Positions 39,030-46,691 of a stretch of DNA of 64,000 nt are shown here, one piece after another (position 1 is the stretch's first letter; each line of letters opens with the position of its first letter). Source of the DNA: Kribbella pratensis (GTDB lineage: Bacteria > Actinomycetota > Actinomycetes > Propionibacteriales > Kribbellaceae); NCBI RefSeq assembly GCF_004365355.1, contig NZ_SODP01000005.1, forward strand, positions 306,358 through 370,357, read 5' to 3'. The position numbers and the translations under genes are program-made. Below the pieces are notes generated by a model. It saw nothing but the letters and a program-made list of their open reading frames with translations. It had not been told where the DNA came from and ran no database searches.

Positions 39030-41899
39030 GCCTCGCAGTCAGGGTCGTCGATGGAGCAGACAGCTCCGGTGGGTTCGGGAAGCGGCACGTCGGCCGGAAT
39101 CGGCGCCGGCGTCGCGACCGTGACAGCGACCGCGTTCAGCCGTCCGTCGGTGCCCTTCAATGTCGACTTCTCCACGTGGGTTGCTGACTGGGAACGCAGG
39201 TAATAAGTCGTCTTGAGGCCATAGCGCCAGGCCGACCGGTACAGCTCGTCGAGCGCGCGACCGCTCGGCTTCGCCATGTAGAGGTTCAGCGACTGTGCCT
39301 GGTCGATCCACTTCTGCCGCCGCGACGCTGCCTTGACAAGCCACTGCGGGTCGATCTCGAACGCGGTCGCATACAACTCCCGCACATCCTCCGGGATCCG
39401 CTCGATACCGGCCAGCACGCCGTCGTGGTACTTCAGGTCCGACACCATCACCTGGTCCCACAGCCCGCGCGCCTTCAGGTCGGCGACCAGGTACGGATTG
39501 GCGACGGTGAATTCACCGGACATGTTCGACTTCACGAACAGGTTGCTGTACGTCGGCTCGATCGACTGGCTCACGCCGCAGATGTTGGAGATCGTCGCGG
39601 TGGGCGCGATCGCCATCACGTTCGAGTTCCGCATGCCGTCGCGCAGCACCTTCGCACGCAGTACGTCCCAGTCCAGCCGCTGGGTCTCGTCGACGATCAC
39701 GTCGCCACCGCGGGCTGACGTCAGCAGTTCGAGCGAGTCGATCGGCAGGATCCCCTTGCTCCACAGTGATCCGTCGTACGACGAGTACCGCCCGCGCTCC
39801 GCAGCGAGATCGCTCGACGCCTCGATCGCGTGGTAGCTGATCTGCTCCATCGAACTGTCGGCGAACTCGACCGCGGCCTCGGACGAGTACGGGATCCGCA
39901 GCGCGAACAGCGCGTCCGCGAAACCCATCAGCCCGAGGCCGACCGGACGGTGGCGCTGGTTTGCCCGCTCCGACTCCGGGGTCGTGTAGAAGTTCACGTC
40001 GATGACGTTGTCGAGCATCCGGACCGCGGTCTTCACCGTGTCGCGGAGCAGGTCGGCATCGAGACCGTCCTCGGTCAGGTGGGCGACCAGGTTGACTGAT
40101 CCCAGGTTGCACACCGCGGTCTCCTCGACCGTGGTGTTGAGGGTGATCTCGGTGCACAGGTTCGACGAGTGGACCACACCGTCGTGCTGCTGCGGCGAGC
40201 GCAGGTTGCAGGCGTCCTTGAACGTGATCCACGGATGCCCGGTCTCGAACAGCACCGTCAGCATCCGCCGCCACAGGTCGACGGCCTTGACCCGCTTGAA
40301 CACGCGAATCTCACCACGATCCGCCGCGGCCTCGTACGCGACGTACGCCTCGGCGAACGCCGTCCCGTACAGATCGTGCAGCTCGGTGACCTCGTCGGGT
40401 GAGAACAATGTCCACTCGCCACCGGCCTCGACCCGCTGCAAGAACAGGTCCGGCACCCAGTTCGCGGTGTTCATGTCATGCGTACGCCGCCGCTCGTCCC
40501 CGGTGTTCTTCCGCAGATCGAGGAACTCCTCGATATCGATGTGCCAGGTCTCCAAATACGCACAGACCGCGCCCTTACGTTTTCCGCCTTGATTCACGGC
40601 TACGGCGGTGTCGTTGGCGATCTTCAGGAACGGGACGACGCCCTGGGACTCGCCGTTGGTGCCGCGGATCTTGGCGCCGATGCCGCGGACCGGGGTCCAG
40701 TCGTTGCCGAGGCCGCCGGAGTACTTCGCGAGCAGCGCGTTGTTGCGGATGCCGCTGAAGATGCCGGCCAGATCGTCCTCGACCGTGGTCAGGAAGCAGG
40801 ACGAGAGCTGCGGCCGGGTCGTGCCGGAGTTGAACAGCGTCGGCGTCGACGACATGAACCGGAACGAGCTGAGCAGCTCGTAGAACTGGATCGCCCGCGC
40901 TTCCCGGTCATCCTCGCGGATCGCCATCCCCATCGCGACCCGGAGGAAGAAGGCCTGCGGCAACTCGAACCGAACCTTGTCGATGTGCAGGAGATACCGG
41001 TCGTACAGCGTCTGCAGGCTGAGGAACGTGAAGTCGAGATCGGCCTCGGGCTTGATCGCCGCAGCGAGCCGCTCGAGGTCGAAGGTGCCGAGCTCGGGGT
41101 CGAGCAGGCCGGCCTCGATCCCGGTCCGGATGTACTGCGGGAAGTAGGCCGGGTACGCCTCGGCCATCTCGGCCTGGCTGGCCTGCCGCGGCTCGCCGTG
41201 GACACGCCCCAGCGCCTCGCGCCGGATCTGGTCCAGCAGCAGCCGGGACGCGGCGAAGCTGTACTGCGGCTCGGTCTCGACGAAGCCGCGCGCCGCCATC
41301 ACCAGCGCCAGCTCGACCTCGTGCTGCGCGATGCCGTCGTAGCAGGCGCCGAGGGTTTCATCGAGGATCAGCTCGGGATCGACCGCGTCGAGCCCCGCTG
41401 CCGCCTCCGCGACGATCACCCGCAGCCGGTCGACGTCGAGCGGAGACCGGCTGCCGTCGGCCGCGCGGACGGTCAGCGTCGGCTTCTCGGTGATGCCGGC
41501 CGCGTCGGCAGGCGTGCGTGCCTTGGTCCGCTCCTCGCGGTACAGCACGTAGGCGCGGGCGACCTGGTGCTCGCCGGCGCGCATCAGCGCCAGCTCGACC
41601 TGGTCCTGGATGTCCTCGACGTGCACGGTGCGCCGCGCTCTGTGATGGCGGTCGCGGCTGGTCAGCGCGCCGACGACCCGGCCGGTCAGGTCGGTCACCA
41701 GGTCGCGGACCCGGTGGGTGGCGCCGGCGTCGGCGCCCTCGACCGCGAGGAAAGCCTTCGTCACGGCGACGGAGATCTTGGTGGCGTCGAACGGCGTGCT
41801 GCTGCCGTCGCGACGGATGACGGTGAGCTCGATCGGCTGATCCGCCGCGATCCCCGAGGTCGGGGATGCGGACGAAGCCGTTGAGGAAGCAAGGGTCAC
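39020..41899 (-). CDS. nrdA: Ribonucleotide reductase alpha (catalytic) subunit
   Basis: A 959-aa class I large subunit that reduces ribonucleoside diphosphates. The N-terminus has an ATP-cone (IELTVIRRDGSSTPFDATKI) for dATP control, and a second cone-like segment follows (PTLTVRAADGSRSPLD). Active-site cysteines are visible in QLSSCFLTT, NLCTEI (with the Glu) and CNLGSVNL; the radical-path tyrosines are in TTYYLRSQ; the C-terminal redox pair is CSIDDPDCEAC. GTG at 41899 is chosen because GGAGAG lies 7 nt upstream; longer frames to 42250 run into the riboswitch. Streptomyces nrdAB is likewise B12-controlled. Confidence 0.94.
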   Translation of the reverse strand: MTLASSTASSASPTSGIAADQPIELTVIRRDGSSTPFDATKISVAVTKAFLAVEGADAGATHRVRDLVTDLTGRVVGALTSRDRHHRARRTVHVEDIQDQVELALMRAGEHQVARAYVLYREERTKARTPADAAGITEKPTLTVRAADGSRSPLDVDRLRVIVAEAAAGLDAVDPELILDETLGACYDGIAQHEVELALVMAARGFVETEPQYSFAASRLLLDQIRREALGRVHGEPRQASQAEMAEAYPAYFPQYIRTGIEAGLLDPELGTFDLERLAAAIKPEADLDFTFLSLQTLYDRYLLHIDKVRFELPQAFFLRVAMGMAIREDDREARAIQFYELLSSFRFMSSTPTLFNSGTTRPQLSSCFLTTVEDDLAGIFSGIRNNALLAKYSGGLGNDWTPVRGIGAKIRGTNGESQGVVPFLKIANDTAVAVNQGGKRKGAVCAYLETWHIDIEEFLDLRKNTGDERRRTHDMNTANWVPDLFLQRVEAGGEWTLFSPDEVTELHDLYGTAFAEAYVAYEAAADRGEIRVFKRVKAVDLWRRMLTVLFETGHPWITFKDACNLRSPQQHDGVVHSSNLCTEITLNTTVEETAVCNLGSVNLVAHLTEDGLDADLLRDTVKTAVRMLDNVIDVNFYTTPESERANQRHRPVGLGLMGFADALFALRIPYSSEAAVEFADSSMEQISYHAIEASSDLAAERGRYSSYDGSLWSKGILPIDSLELLTSARGGDVIVDETQRLDWDVLRAKVLRDGMRNSNVMAIAPTATISNICGVSQSIEPTYSNLFVKSNMSGEFTVANPYLVADLKARGLWDQVMVSDLKYHDGVLAGIERIPEDVRELYATAFEIDPQWLVKAASRRQKWIDQAQSLNLYMAKPSGRALDELYRSAWRYGLKTTYYLRSQSATHVEKSTLKGTDGRLNAVAVTVATPAPIPADVPLPEPTGAVCSIDDPDCEACQ

Positions 41900-42021
41900 A
41901 GGTGTGCTCTCCACAAGAGTTCGGAAGCCTGGTACCACGCGAGCAGGCGCACGACGGGACCGGCAGCACCGGCCGGGATCACTGCCGTCACGCCCTGCGA
42001 CCCACCCGCGAGGTCTCGGAC

Positions 42022-42052
42022 CGCACGCACCGGCGGTGCATGCGCCGGTGGC
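42022..42052 (-). promoter_or_regulatory. Alternative hairpins of the nrdA riboswitch platform
   Basis: Right after the aptamer the RNA can pair ACCGGCG with CGCCGGT, or GCATGCACCG with CGGTGCGTGC. The two overlap and exclude each other, and the first involves the aptamer's 3' end. This is a plausible switch, read by eye only. Confidence 0.4.
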
Positions 42053-42150
42053 AGGTATCCGGACTCGTGGACGCCTCGAGACAGCGCGTCCGCTCACCGT
42101 TGCGGGGCAGCTCCGGATTCGCACCGGATTCCCCTGTTGCCTCGAAGTGG
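42040..42150 (-). ncRNA. Cobalamin (AdoCbl) riboswitch upstream of nrdA
   Basis: The minus strand carries, in order, GGGGAATCCGGTGCGAATCC (complement of 42116-42135), GGAGCTGCCCCGCAACGGTG just after, and GTCCGGATACCTGCCACC near 42047-42065. These are the conserved core elements of the B12 aptamer, including the L5/P6 core and 3' B12 box. In Streptomyces, AdoCbl turns off the class I nrdABS operon in favour of B12-dependent NrdJ through such a switch, so the same logic is expected here. Confidence 0.92.
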
Positions 42151-42151
42151 C

Positions 42152-42164
42152 CCACATCTTGTGG
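42152..42164. promoter_or_regulatory. NrdR-like box A
   Basis: CCACATCTTGTGG: arms CCACA/TGTGG around TCT. It lies downstream of the presumed nrdA transcription start, 61 bp from box B. Confidence 0.5.
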
Positions 42165-42195
42165 TGCCGACCACTCCGAACCACCAGCAGTAGTG

Positions 42196-42201
42196 ATGCT
42201 A
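42196..42201 (-). promoter_or_regulatory. nrdA -10 element TAGCAT
   Basis: TAGCAT on the minus strand, between NrdR-like boxes A and B and about 45 bp before the riboswitch begins. Confidence 0.5.
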
Positions 42202-42212
42202 GGTGGAGCGAT

Positions 42213-42225
42213 CTACATCTTGTGG
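42213..42225. promoter_or_regulatory. NrdR-like box B
   Basis: CTACATCTTGTGG, one mismatch from box A, overlapping the expected -35 zone of the nrdA promoter. Confidence 0.6.
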
Positions 42226-42244
42226 TAGCGCCACGCCGCGTGTC

Positions 42245-42257
42245 GCACATGTTGTGG
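42245..42257. promoter_or_regulatory. NrdR-like box C
   Basis: GCACATGTTGTGG, 32 bp (three helical turns) from box B, the spacing known for paired NrdR boxes. Confidence 0.6.
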
Positions 42258-42260
42258 TCC

Positions 42261-42842
42261 TCACGCCGCGACCGCGTAGAGATCCTGGAGCGTCATGATC
42301 TCCGAGCCGTGGTGGATCAGCTCGCGATTCAGCCGCAGCACGACATGACCGAAGGGCTCGCCGGCGTCCAGTTCGTTGGCCTGACTCAGTCCGACCGTCA
42401 TCACCTCGTCCTCGTCCAGTGCGGCGATCGCGTCGCGCCAGGCTTCGACCCAGTAGGTCAGCCAGGCGACCGCGTCGCGCGCGTTGCCGTGCAGGTTGAT
42501 GTCGGCGCGACCCTGCTGACTCGCTCCGAACGTCCACTCCCACCGCTCGAAGAAGGTCTCGGTGAGATGAGCGATCAGCCAGGCGATCGTGCGCGGTCCG
42601 CGGTGATCCGGCTCGTCGGGCCACTGCGCCACCCACTCGCCGGACCCGAGTGATCGGAAGTGGCCGGCGTAGTGCCGCCGGACGACGGTGAGCGCCTCGC
42701 TGCTCGGTCGCCAGAAGTACTGCTCGTCGGTCAACTGCGCGAGTCGCCCGGACAGCACCATCCAGCTGAAGCCGAGCTGGCCGCGCACCATGGCCATCGC
42801 CGATGGCTTGTGCAGGATGTCCCAGTCGAACGCCTCCGACAT
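42261..42842 (-). CDS. DinB-superfamily protein, LexA-controlled
   Basis: A 193-aa protein of the DinB/YfiT four-helix fold. Likely metal-site histidines are in RRHYAGHFRS, IAWLIAHLTETF and ELIHHGSEIMTL. Family members are metal-dependent, including thiol transferases (mycothiol- or bacillithiol-dependent), and B. subtilis DinB is DNA-damage induced. ATG at 42842 with GGGGAG upstream. A perfect 16-bp LexA box lies 19-34 bp before the start, so SOS induction is expected. Not related to E. coli DNA polymerase IV, which shares the name. Confidence 0.8.
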   Translation of the reverse strand: MSEAFDWDILHKPSAMAMVRGQLGFSWMVLSGRLAQLTDEQYFWRPSSEALTVVRRHYAGHFRSLGSGEWVAQWPDEPDHRGPRTIAWLIAHLTETFFERWEWTFGASQQGRADINLHGNARDAVAWLTYWVEAWRDAIAALDEDEVMTVGLSQANELDAGEPFGHVVLRLNRELIHHGSEIMTLQDLYAVAA

Positions 42843-42860
42843 CGCTTCTCCCCTGTACGA

Positions 42861-42876
42861 TCGAACATATGTTCGA
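42861..42876. promoter_or_regulatory. LexA (SOS) box
   Basis: TCGAACATATGTTCGA is a perfect palindrome matching the Gram-positive/actinobacterial LexA consensus CGAAC-N4-GTTCG. It sits in the promoter position of the DinB-family gene; the Fic gene on the other side ends here, so the DinB gene is the only target. Confidence 0.88.
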
Positions 42877-42907
42877 ATTCTTGCTCGCCGGGGAGACGAA
42901 AGTCAAT

Positions 42908-44176
42908 TCACTGGTGTGTCGGTTCTGGCCGCGAGGGAACGGGTCTGCTAGGCGGCTCGATCCGGGTGTCGGCGGCCGGACTGGCGAAGCGGCGTTCGAG
43001 CAGCGTGAAGGCGTCGATGAGCTCGGGCGCCTCGTAGACGCGGTTGCGCCGGCCATCGGTGACCTCGCGCAGGATGCGCGCCTCGACCAGGCGGGCGAGC
43101 CCTTGGTTGGCGGCCTGCTGCGAGCGGTCGATGAGCTGCGCCGCGGCGGCGAGCGTGAGGACCGGCGCCGCAGGCAGTGCGTCGATCAGCAGGTCCGTCG
43201 CGGAGCCTGCCCGGACCGGCGCCGCACGTTCCCGCCAGGCGGCCTTGAGGTCGACGGCGGCCTGCTCGAAACGCGCGGCTTCGGCGGTCGCATGGGTGCA
43301 GGCCAGCGCGAACATCCGCAGCCACGGATTCGCGGCAGCGCGTGCCTTCGGCGTCGTCGCGCGTCCGACGTACCGGAAGGCGGTCAGGGCGTCGACGTAC
43401 TCCGTGGCGTGGGTGGCGAGCGAGAGCGAGACCGGCGGGACAGTTCGCGTGACCAGGCCCTCGGCGCGCAGGATCAGGTGGATCAGCGCGCGCCCGGTCC
43501 GGCCGTTGCCGTCGGCAAACGGGTGGATGGTTTCGAACTGGGCGTGCGCGATCGCGGCCTTCGCGAGCACGGGCAGCCGCGACTCGCGGACGAAGGTGAT
43601 CAGGTCTTCGAGCAGTTCGGGGATCAGTTGCGCCGGCGGTGGGACGTAGTAGGCCTCGGCGGGGGAGCGGCCGCCGATCCAGTTCTGCAGGTAGCGGAGC
43701 TCGCCCGCGTACTCCGAGTGCGGCGACTGCGCCATCAGCCGCCGGTGCGCCTCGAGCAGATGCTCGACCTCGAGCTTGTCGCCGGCCTGTACGGACTCGG
43801 TCACCCAGGTCATCGCATCGACCGCGCCGAGCACTTCCTCGGCCGTCACATCGCGCGTCCGCTCCCGCAGTACGTCGGCCTTCAGCAGCCGTCGCGCTCC
43901 GACGACGAGCCCTTCGATGTGCGACGACCCGACCGCCTCGGCCCGCAGCAGCAGCCGAGCAAGCGCCTCGCTGTTCGTCAGCACCGCCGCGGTCGCATCG
44001 AGCCGCGCCAGATCGCCCGCGGCGTCCTCGAGCACCGCGAGTACGTCGTCGCTCAGGTCGAACTCACGCCCGACCAGCGGATCGGGGAAGTACAGCTCGT
44101 ACGACCCGCCGAGCCGCTCTGCCCGCGTGAACCCGTCGGGGTGCCCGGGCCACCGGTGTAACTCCACCCGCGCCAT
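42908..44176 (-). CDS. Fic-domain protein with N-terminal inhibitory motif and C-terminal winged helix
   Basis: A 422-aa protein. The inhibitory helix motif GSSHIEGL (S/TxxxEG) is near residue 88, and the Fic core HPFADGNGRTGRALIHLIL is near 205-223, with every catalytic residue (His, Asp/Glu, Asn, Arg) in place. The C-terminal 100 residues (LTLAAAAQLIDRSQQAANQGLARLVEA) look like a winged helix. The class II arrangement predicts AMP transfer kept off until the inhibitory Glu is displaced; the target protein is unknown. ATG at 44176 with AAGGA upstream. No antitoxin partner gene is needed or seen. Confidence 0.85.
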   Translation of the reverse strand: MARVELHRWPGHPDGFTRAERLGGSYELYFPDPLVGREFDLSDDVLAVLEDAAGDLARLDATAAVLTNSEALARLLLRAEAVGSSHIEGLVVGARRLLKADVLRERTRDVTAEEVLGAVDAMTWVTESVQAGDKLEVEHLLEAHRRLMAQSPHSEYAGELRYLQNWIGGRSPAEAYYVPPPAQLIPELLEDLITFVRESRLPVLAKAAIAHAQFETIHPFADGNGRTGRALIHLILRAEGLVTRTVPPVSLSLATHATEYVDALTAFRYVGRATTPKARAAANPWLRMFALACTHATAEAARFEQAAVDLKAAWRERAAPVRAGSATDLLIDALPAAPVLTLAAAAQLIDRSQQAANQGLARLVEARILREVTDGRRNRVYEAPELIDAFTLLERRFASPAADTRIEPPSRPVPSRPEPTHQ

Positions 44177-44190
44177 GTCCTTATTCAACC

Positions 44191-44279
44191 TTATCCACAA
44201 ACCTTGAACAAGACCTGTGGATGTGAGCGTAGCCGCGGTGGGCCTAGCTGTGGACCACAGGTGGACTTCCTGTGGACCC
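44191..44279. other. Cluster of DnaA-box-like sequences
   Basis: TTATCCACA (44191-44199) and, on the other strand, boxes at 44216-44224, 44249-44257 (TGGTCCACA) and 44271-44279 (GGGTCCACA). The first and third differ at one position from the actinobacterial TTGTCCACA. The cluster fills the gap between the divergent Fic and methyltransferase genes; no dnaA or dnaN is near, so it is not the main origin. Confidence 0.45.
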
Positions 44280-44301
44280 AGCTATGGGGAGACTGCTCGT
44301 T

Positions 44302-45135
44302 GTGACTCTCGACGCGCAGACGCAGGAGATGGTGGCCGCCAACGAAGCCGACTGGGACGCGCGGGCACCGCTGCACGCGGCCAGCGCCTTCTACGACCGG
44401 CCCGCGGAGTTCTGGTTCGCCGACTACGAGTGGGAGGATCTCGGGCCGCTCGAGGGTCGCGACGTACTGCATCTGCAGTGTCATCTGGGCACCGAGACGA
44501 TCGCGTTCGCGCGCCGGGGTGCGCGGACCAGCGGGCTCGACCTGTCCGCGGAGTCTTTGGAGGCCGCTCGACGGATCGCCGACGAGGCGGGCGTCGAGGT
44601 CGACTACGTACACGCGAACGTCTACGACGCGGTCGATGCGGTCCACGGCCGGCAGTTCGACGTCGTCTACACCGGCAAGGGCGCGCTGTGTTACCTGCCT
44701 GAGCTGAACGAATGGGCCGAAGTGGTCCACGACCTTCTCAAACCCGGTGGTGCTCTCTATATCGTCGAGTTCCACCCGCTGCTGAACTCACTCCGGGAGG
44801 TCTCCCGTCCCGGTGAGTCCGACGAGCTGGTCCTCCGCGCCGACTACCTCGAAGGCCGCGGCCCCATCGCGCACGACTCCACCGTCACCTACACCGGCGA
44901 CGAGGTCCCGGGTCGCCAGACCAGCTACGAATGGCGCCACGGCCTCGGCGAAATCACGACCGCGCTCGCCGGCGCCGGCTTCCACATCACGAGCTTGCGC
45001 GAGTCCGAAGTACTCCCGTGGCCGCGCTGGTCGAAGATGGAGCAGACACCCGGAGGCTGGTGGCGCCTGCCGGACGACGCCCCGCGCATCCCGCTTCTGT
45101 TCGCCCTGAAGGCGACCAGGGTCAGCGCTTCTTAG
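44302..45135 (+). CDS. SAM-dependent methyltransferase
   Basis: A 277-aa class I methyltransferase. Motif I VLHLQCHLGTETIAFARRG (about 53-71) has the CHLGTET form seen in a widespread actinobacterial group; motif post-I is SGLDLSAESLEAA, and DVVYTGKGALCYLPEL follows. The C-terminus (LPWPRWSKMEQTPGGWWRLP) is typical of that group. Substrate unknown. GTG at 44302 is preferred for GGGGAG 10 nt upstream; an ATG at 44284 would add six residues. Overlaps the convergent small membrane protein gene by 14 bp. Confidence 0.78.
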   Translation: MTLDAQTQEMVAANEADWDARAPLHAASAFYDRPAEFWFADYEWEDLGPLEGRDVLHLQCHLGTETIAFARRGARTSGLDLSAESLEAARRIADEAGVEVDYVHANVYDAVDAVHGRQFDVVYTGKGALCYLPELNEWAEVVHDLLKPGGALYIVEFHPLLNSLREVSRPGESDELVLRADYLEGRGPIAHDSTVTYTGDEVPGRQTSYEWRHGLGEITTALAGAGFHITSLRESEVLPWPRWSKMEQTPGGWWRLPDDAPRIPLLFALKATRVSAS

Positions 45136-45316
45136 GGCCGCGGAAGGCGACGAAGATCAGGGCCACGCCGAAGGCGGCGACGATCGGGCCGATCGTCGCC
45201 CAGACGGTGCTGCCGGTCATCGAGCTGCCCTTGACGTAGCCGAGGCCCTGCAGGGTCCAGACGCCGCCGATCGCGATGAGCAGTGCGGCGATGGCGGTGG
45301 CGACGATCTTTCCCAT
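45122..45316 (-). CDS. Small two-helix membrane protein
   Basis: A 64-aa protein with two predicted membrane helices (IVATAIAALLIAIGGVWTL and TVWATIGPIVAAFGVALIFVAF) and a basic tail RGPKKR. Unrecognised; similar small proteins are common in actinobacteria. TAACCT stands 6 nt before its ATG, consistent with a leaderless mRNA. The 3' end overlaps the convergent methyltransferase gene by 14 bp. Confidence 0.65.
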   Translation of the reverse strand: MGKIVATAIAALLIAIGGVWTLQGLGYVKGSSMTGSTVWATIGPIVAAFGVALIFVAFRGPKKR

Positions 45317-45322
45317 GGGGCG

Positions 45323-45328
45323 AGGTTA
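45323..45328 (-). promoter_or_regulatory. -10 element TAACCT, 6 nt before the start codon
   Basis: TAACCT on the minus strand, 6 nt before the ATG at 45316; it overlaps the end of the glycosylase-like gene (stop at 45326). Confidence 0.5.
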
Positions 45329-46177
45329 GCCGAGGAGCGCGTCGCAAAGAGTCACGAGTTGGCGGCGAAGCGGGCGGGCACGATCGGCGAAGGTCCGCTG
45401 GGCTGCTGTGTACTCGGCTTTACCCTCGGGCGTCTCGATGCGGACCGGCGCGTAGCCGAGCGGAGCCAGGTCGTACGGCGACGCCTGCATGTCAAGCGTG
45501 CGGATATCGCGGGCGAGCTCGAAGCAGTCGAGCAGCAAGGAGCTCGGCGTGAAGGGCATGAGCTTGGCTGCCCATTTGTAGAGGTCCATGTTGGCGTGCA
45601 GACAGCCGCCCTGTTCCAGCGTCGGCTGGGATTCGCGCGTCGGCTGCAACACGTTGAGGGGTCGCGCGGACGCCGTGAAGAAGCGGAAGGCGTCGAAGTG
45701 CGAGCAGGCGACCTTGTGCGACTCGACGACCCGATCGGTGCCCTCGGCCCCTAACCGCAGCGGCCACTTCTCATGCCGTACGTCGGAGGTCCGGTAGACC
45801 ATCGCCCACTCGTGCAGGCCGAAACAGCCGAACTGCGGTTGCCGGTCCAGCGTCGACGCGAGCAGGCGGCGGATCCACGTGATGTTGTCCGCACGACGTG
45901 TGATCTCCGCGGGGTCGAGAGATGCCGTCCCGTCGACGACGACGTACCCGCGACGATCGGCGTACTCCGGTGCGTCGAGCAATCGCACGCCCGGGCCGGG
46001 GTGCCAGATCCGGAGCTGGTTCGGGCGGGTGGAGTAATAGGTGAACAGGAAGTCCTCGACCGGGTGGGACTCGCGCCGCTGACGACGCTCGAGATGTCCG
46101 GCCACCAAGGCGTCGACGCGCGCGGCGTGGTCCATCGCGTACGACGACCACTCGGCGAAGGCAAGCGTCGCGGTCAT
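45326..46177 (-). CDS. Protein of the group annotated as actinobacterial 3-methyladenine DNA glycosylase
   Basis: A 283-aa soluble protein with HPVEDFLFTYYSTRPNQLRIWHPG, FGCFGLHEWAMVY, HFDAFRFFT, GGCLHANMDLYKWAAKL and DLAPLGYAPVRIET. Proteins with these stretches are generally annotated as 3-methyladenine DNA glycosylases in actinobacterial genomes, but I see no helix-hairpin-helix or other repair motif, so the function is uncertain. The many conserved His/Asp/Glu could bind a metal. ATG at 46177 overlaps the stop of the upstream acetyltransferase gene by 4 nt. Confidence 0.6.
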   Translation of the reverse strand: MTATLAFAEWSSYAMDHAARVDALVAGHLERRQRRESHPVEDFLFTYYSTRPNQLRIWHPGPGVRLLDAPEYADRRGYVVVDGTASLDPAEITRRADNITWIRRLLASTLDRQPQFGCFGLHEWAMVYRTSDVRHEKWPLRLGAEGTDRVVESHKVACSHFDAFRFFTASARPLNVLQPTRESQPTLEQGGCLHANMDLYKWAAKLMPFTPSSLLLDCFELARDIRTLDMQASPYDLAPLGYAPVRIETPEGKAEYTAAQRTFADRARPLRRQLVTLCDALLG

Positions 46178-46650
46178 AGGTCGAGCGCGAACGCGTACAG
46201 GTCGACGCCCGGGATCGGGGCCCAGTCGCGTTCGGGAAGACGAGTGAAGCCCAGGCGTTCGTAGATCCGGTGCGCTGTGGTCATGTACGTGGCGCTGCTC
46301 AGGACTACTCGGCGGAGGCCCGCTTCGCGCGACCGTTCTATACAGCGCTCGGTCAGCGCCGTCCCGATGCCTTGCCCGCGGGCTCTTCCGGCGACGCCGA
46401 GCATGCGGAACTCGCCCTCGTCGTCGCGGCCGATCTCCCGGTACACAGAGCCGACCGGGCAATAGGTCACCGTGCCGAGCAGGCCCTCGCCGTCCACCGC
46501 GACCCACAGCTCGGCCTTGGCGGCGCGGTCGGCGGCGGCGCGGAGCGTCATCGCATACTGACCGCGGACGAATCCGTCGTGCGAGTACGCCTGCACGGTC
46601 AGCTCACCGACGGCGTCGTACTCGGACGGGAGCGCAAGCCGGATAGTCAC
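46174..46650 (-). CDS. GNAT-family N-acetyltransferase
   Basis: A 158-aa acetyltransferase. The acetyl-CoA motif A is visible as MLGVAGRARGQGIGTALTERCIE (Q/RxxGxG/A loop, about 83-105), then VVLSSATYMTTAHRIYERLGF with the usual Tyr. Substrate unknown. GTG start at 46650; divergent from the FAH-family gene across a 41-bp gap. Coupled with the downstream gene by an ATGA overlap. Confidence 0.78.
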   Translation of the reverse strand: MTIRLALPSEYDAVGELTVQAYSHDGFVRGQYAMTLRAAADRAAKAELWVAVDGEGLLGTVTYCPVGSVYREIGRDDEGEFRMLGVAGRARGQGIGTALTERCIERSREAGLRRVVLSSATYMTTAHRIYERLGFTRLPERDWAPIPGVDLYAFALDL

Positions 46651-46679
46651 CAGCTAACTGTCTCATCCCACCCCAACGG

Positions 46680-46685
46680 TAGGCT
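46680..46685 (+). promoter_or_regulatory. -10 element TAGGCT, 6 nt before the GTG start
   Basis: TAGGCT then 6 nt then GTG at 46692; no ribosome site, so the fumarylacetoacetase-like mRNA is probably leaderless. Confidence 0.62.
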
Positions 46686-46691
46686 CAGGCC

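Noticed and set aside
39020..42150. Class II (B12-dependent) ribonucleotide reductase, suggested by the cobalamin riboswitch
   Set aside because: A complete NrdB follows and NrdA has the class I radical tyrosine pair and C-terminal cysteines; B12 repression of class I operons is known in Streptomyces.
41900..42250. A 117-residue N-terminal extension of NrdA
   Set aside because: The frame runs through the cobalamin riboswitch and promoter; the GTG at 41899 with GGAGAG upstream gives a normal protein.
42261..42842. DNA polymerase IV (DinB)
   Set aside because: The protein is a 193-aa helical-bundle DinB/YfiT member, unrelated to the polymerase of the same name.
42908..44176. Fic-based toxin-antitoxin pair
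   Set aside because: The inhibitory motif is inside the Fic protein itself and no small antitoxin gene adjoins it.
44191..44279. Chromosomal origin of replication
   Set aside because: Only four box-like words, no dnaA, dnaN or AT-rich unwinding region nearby.
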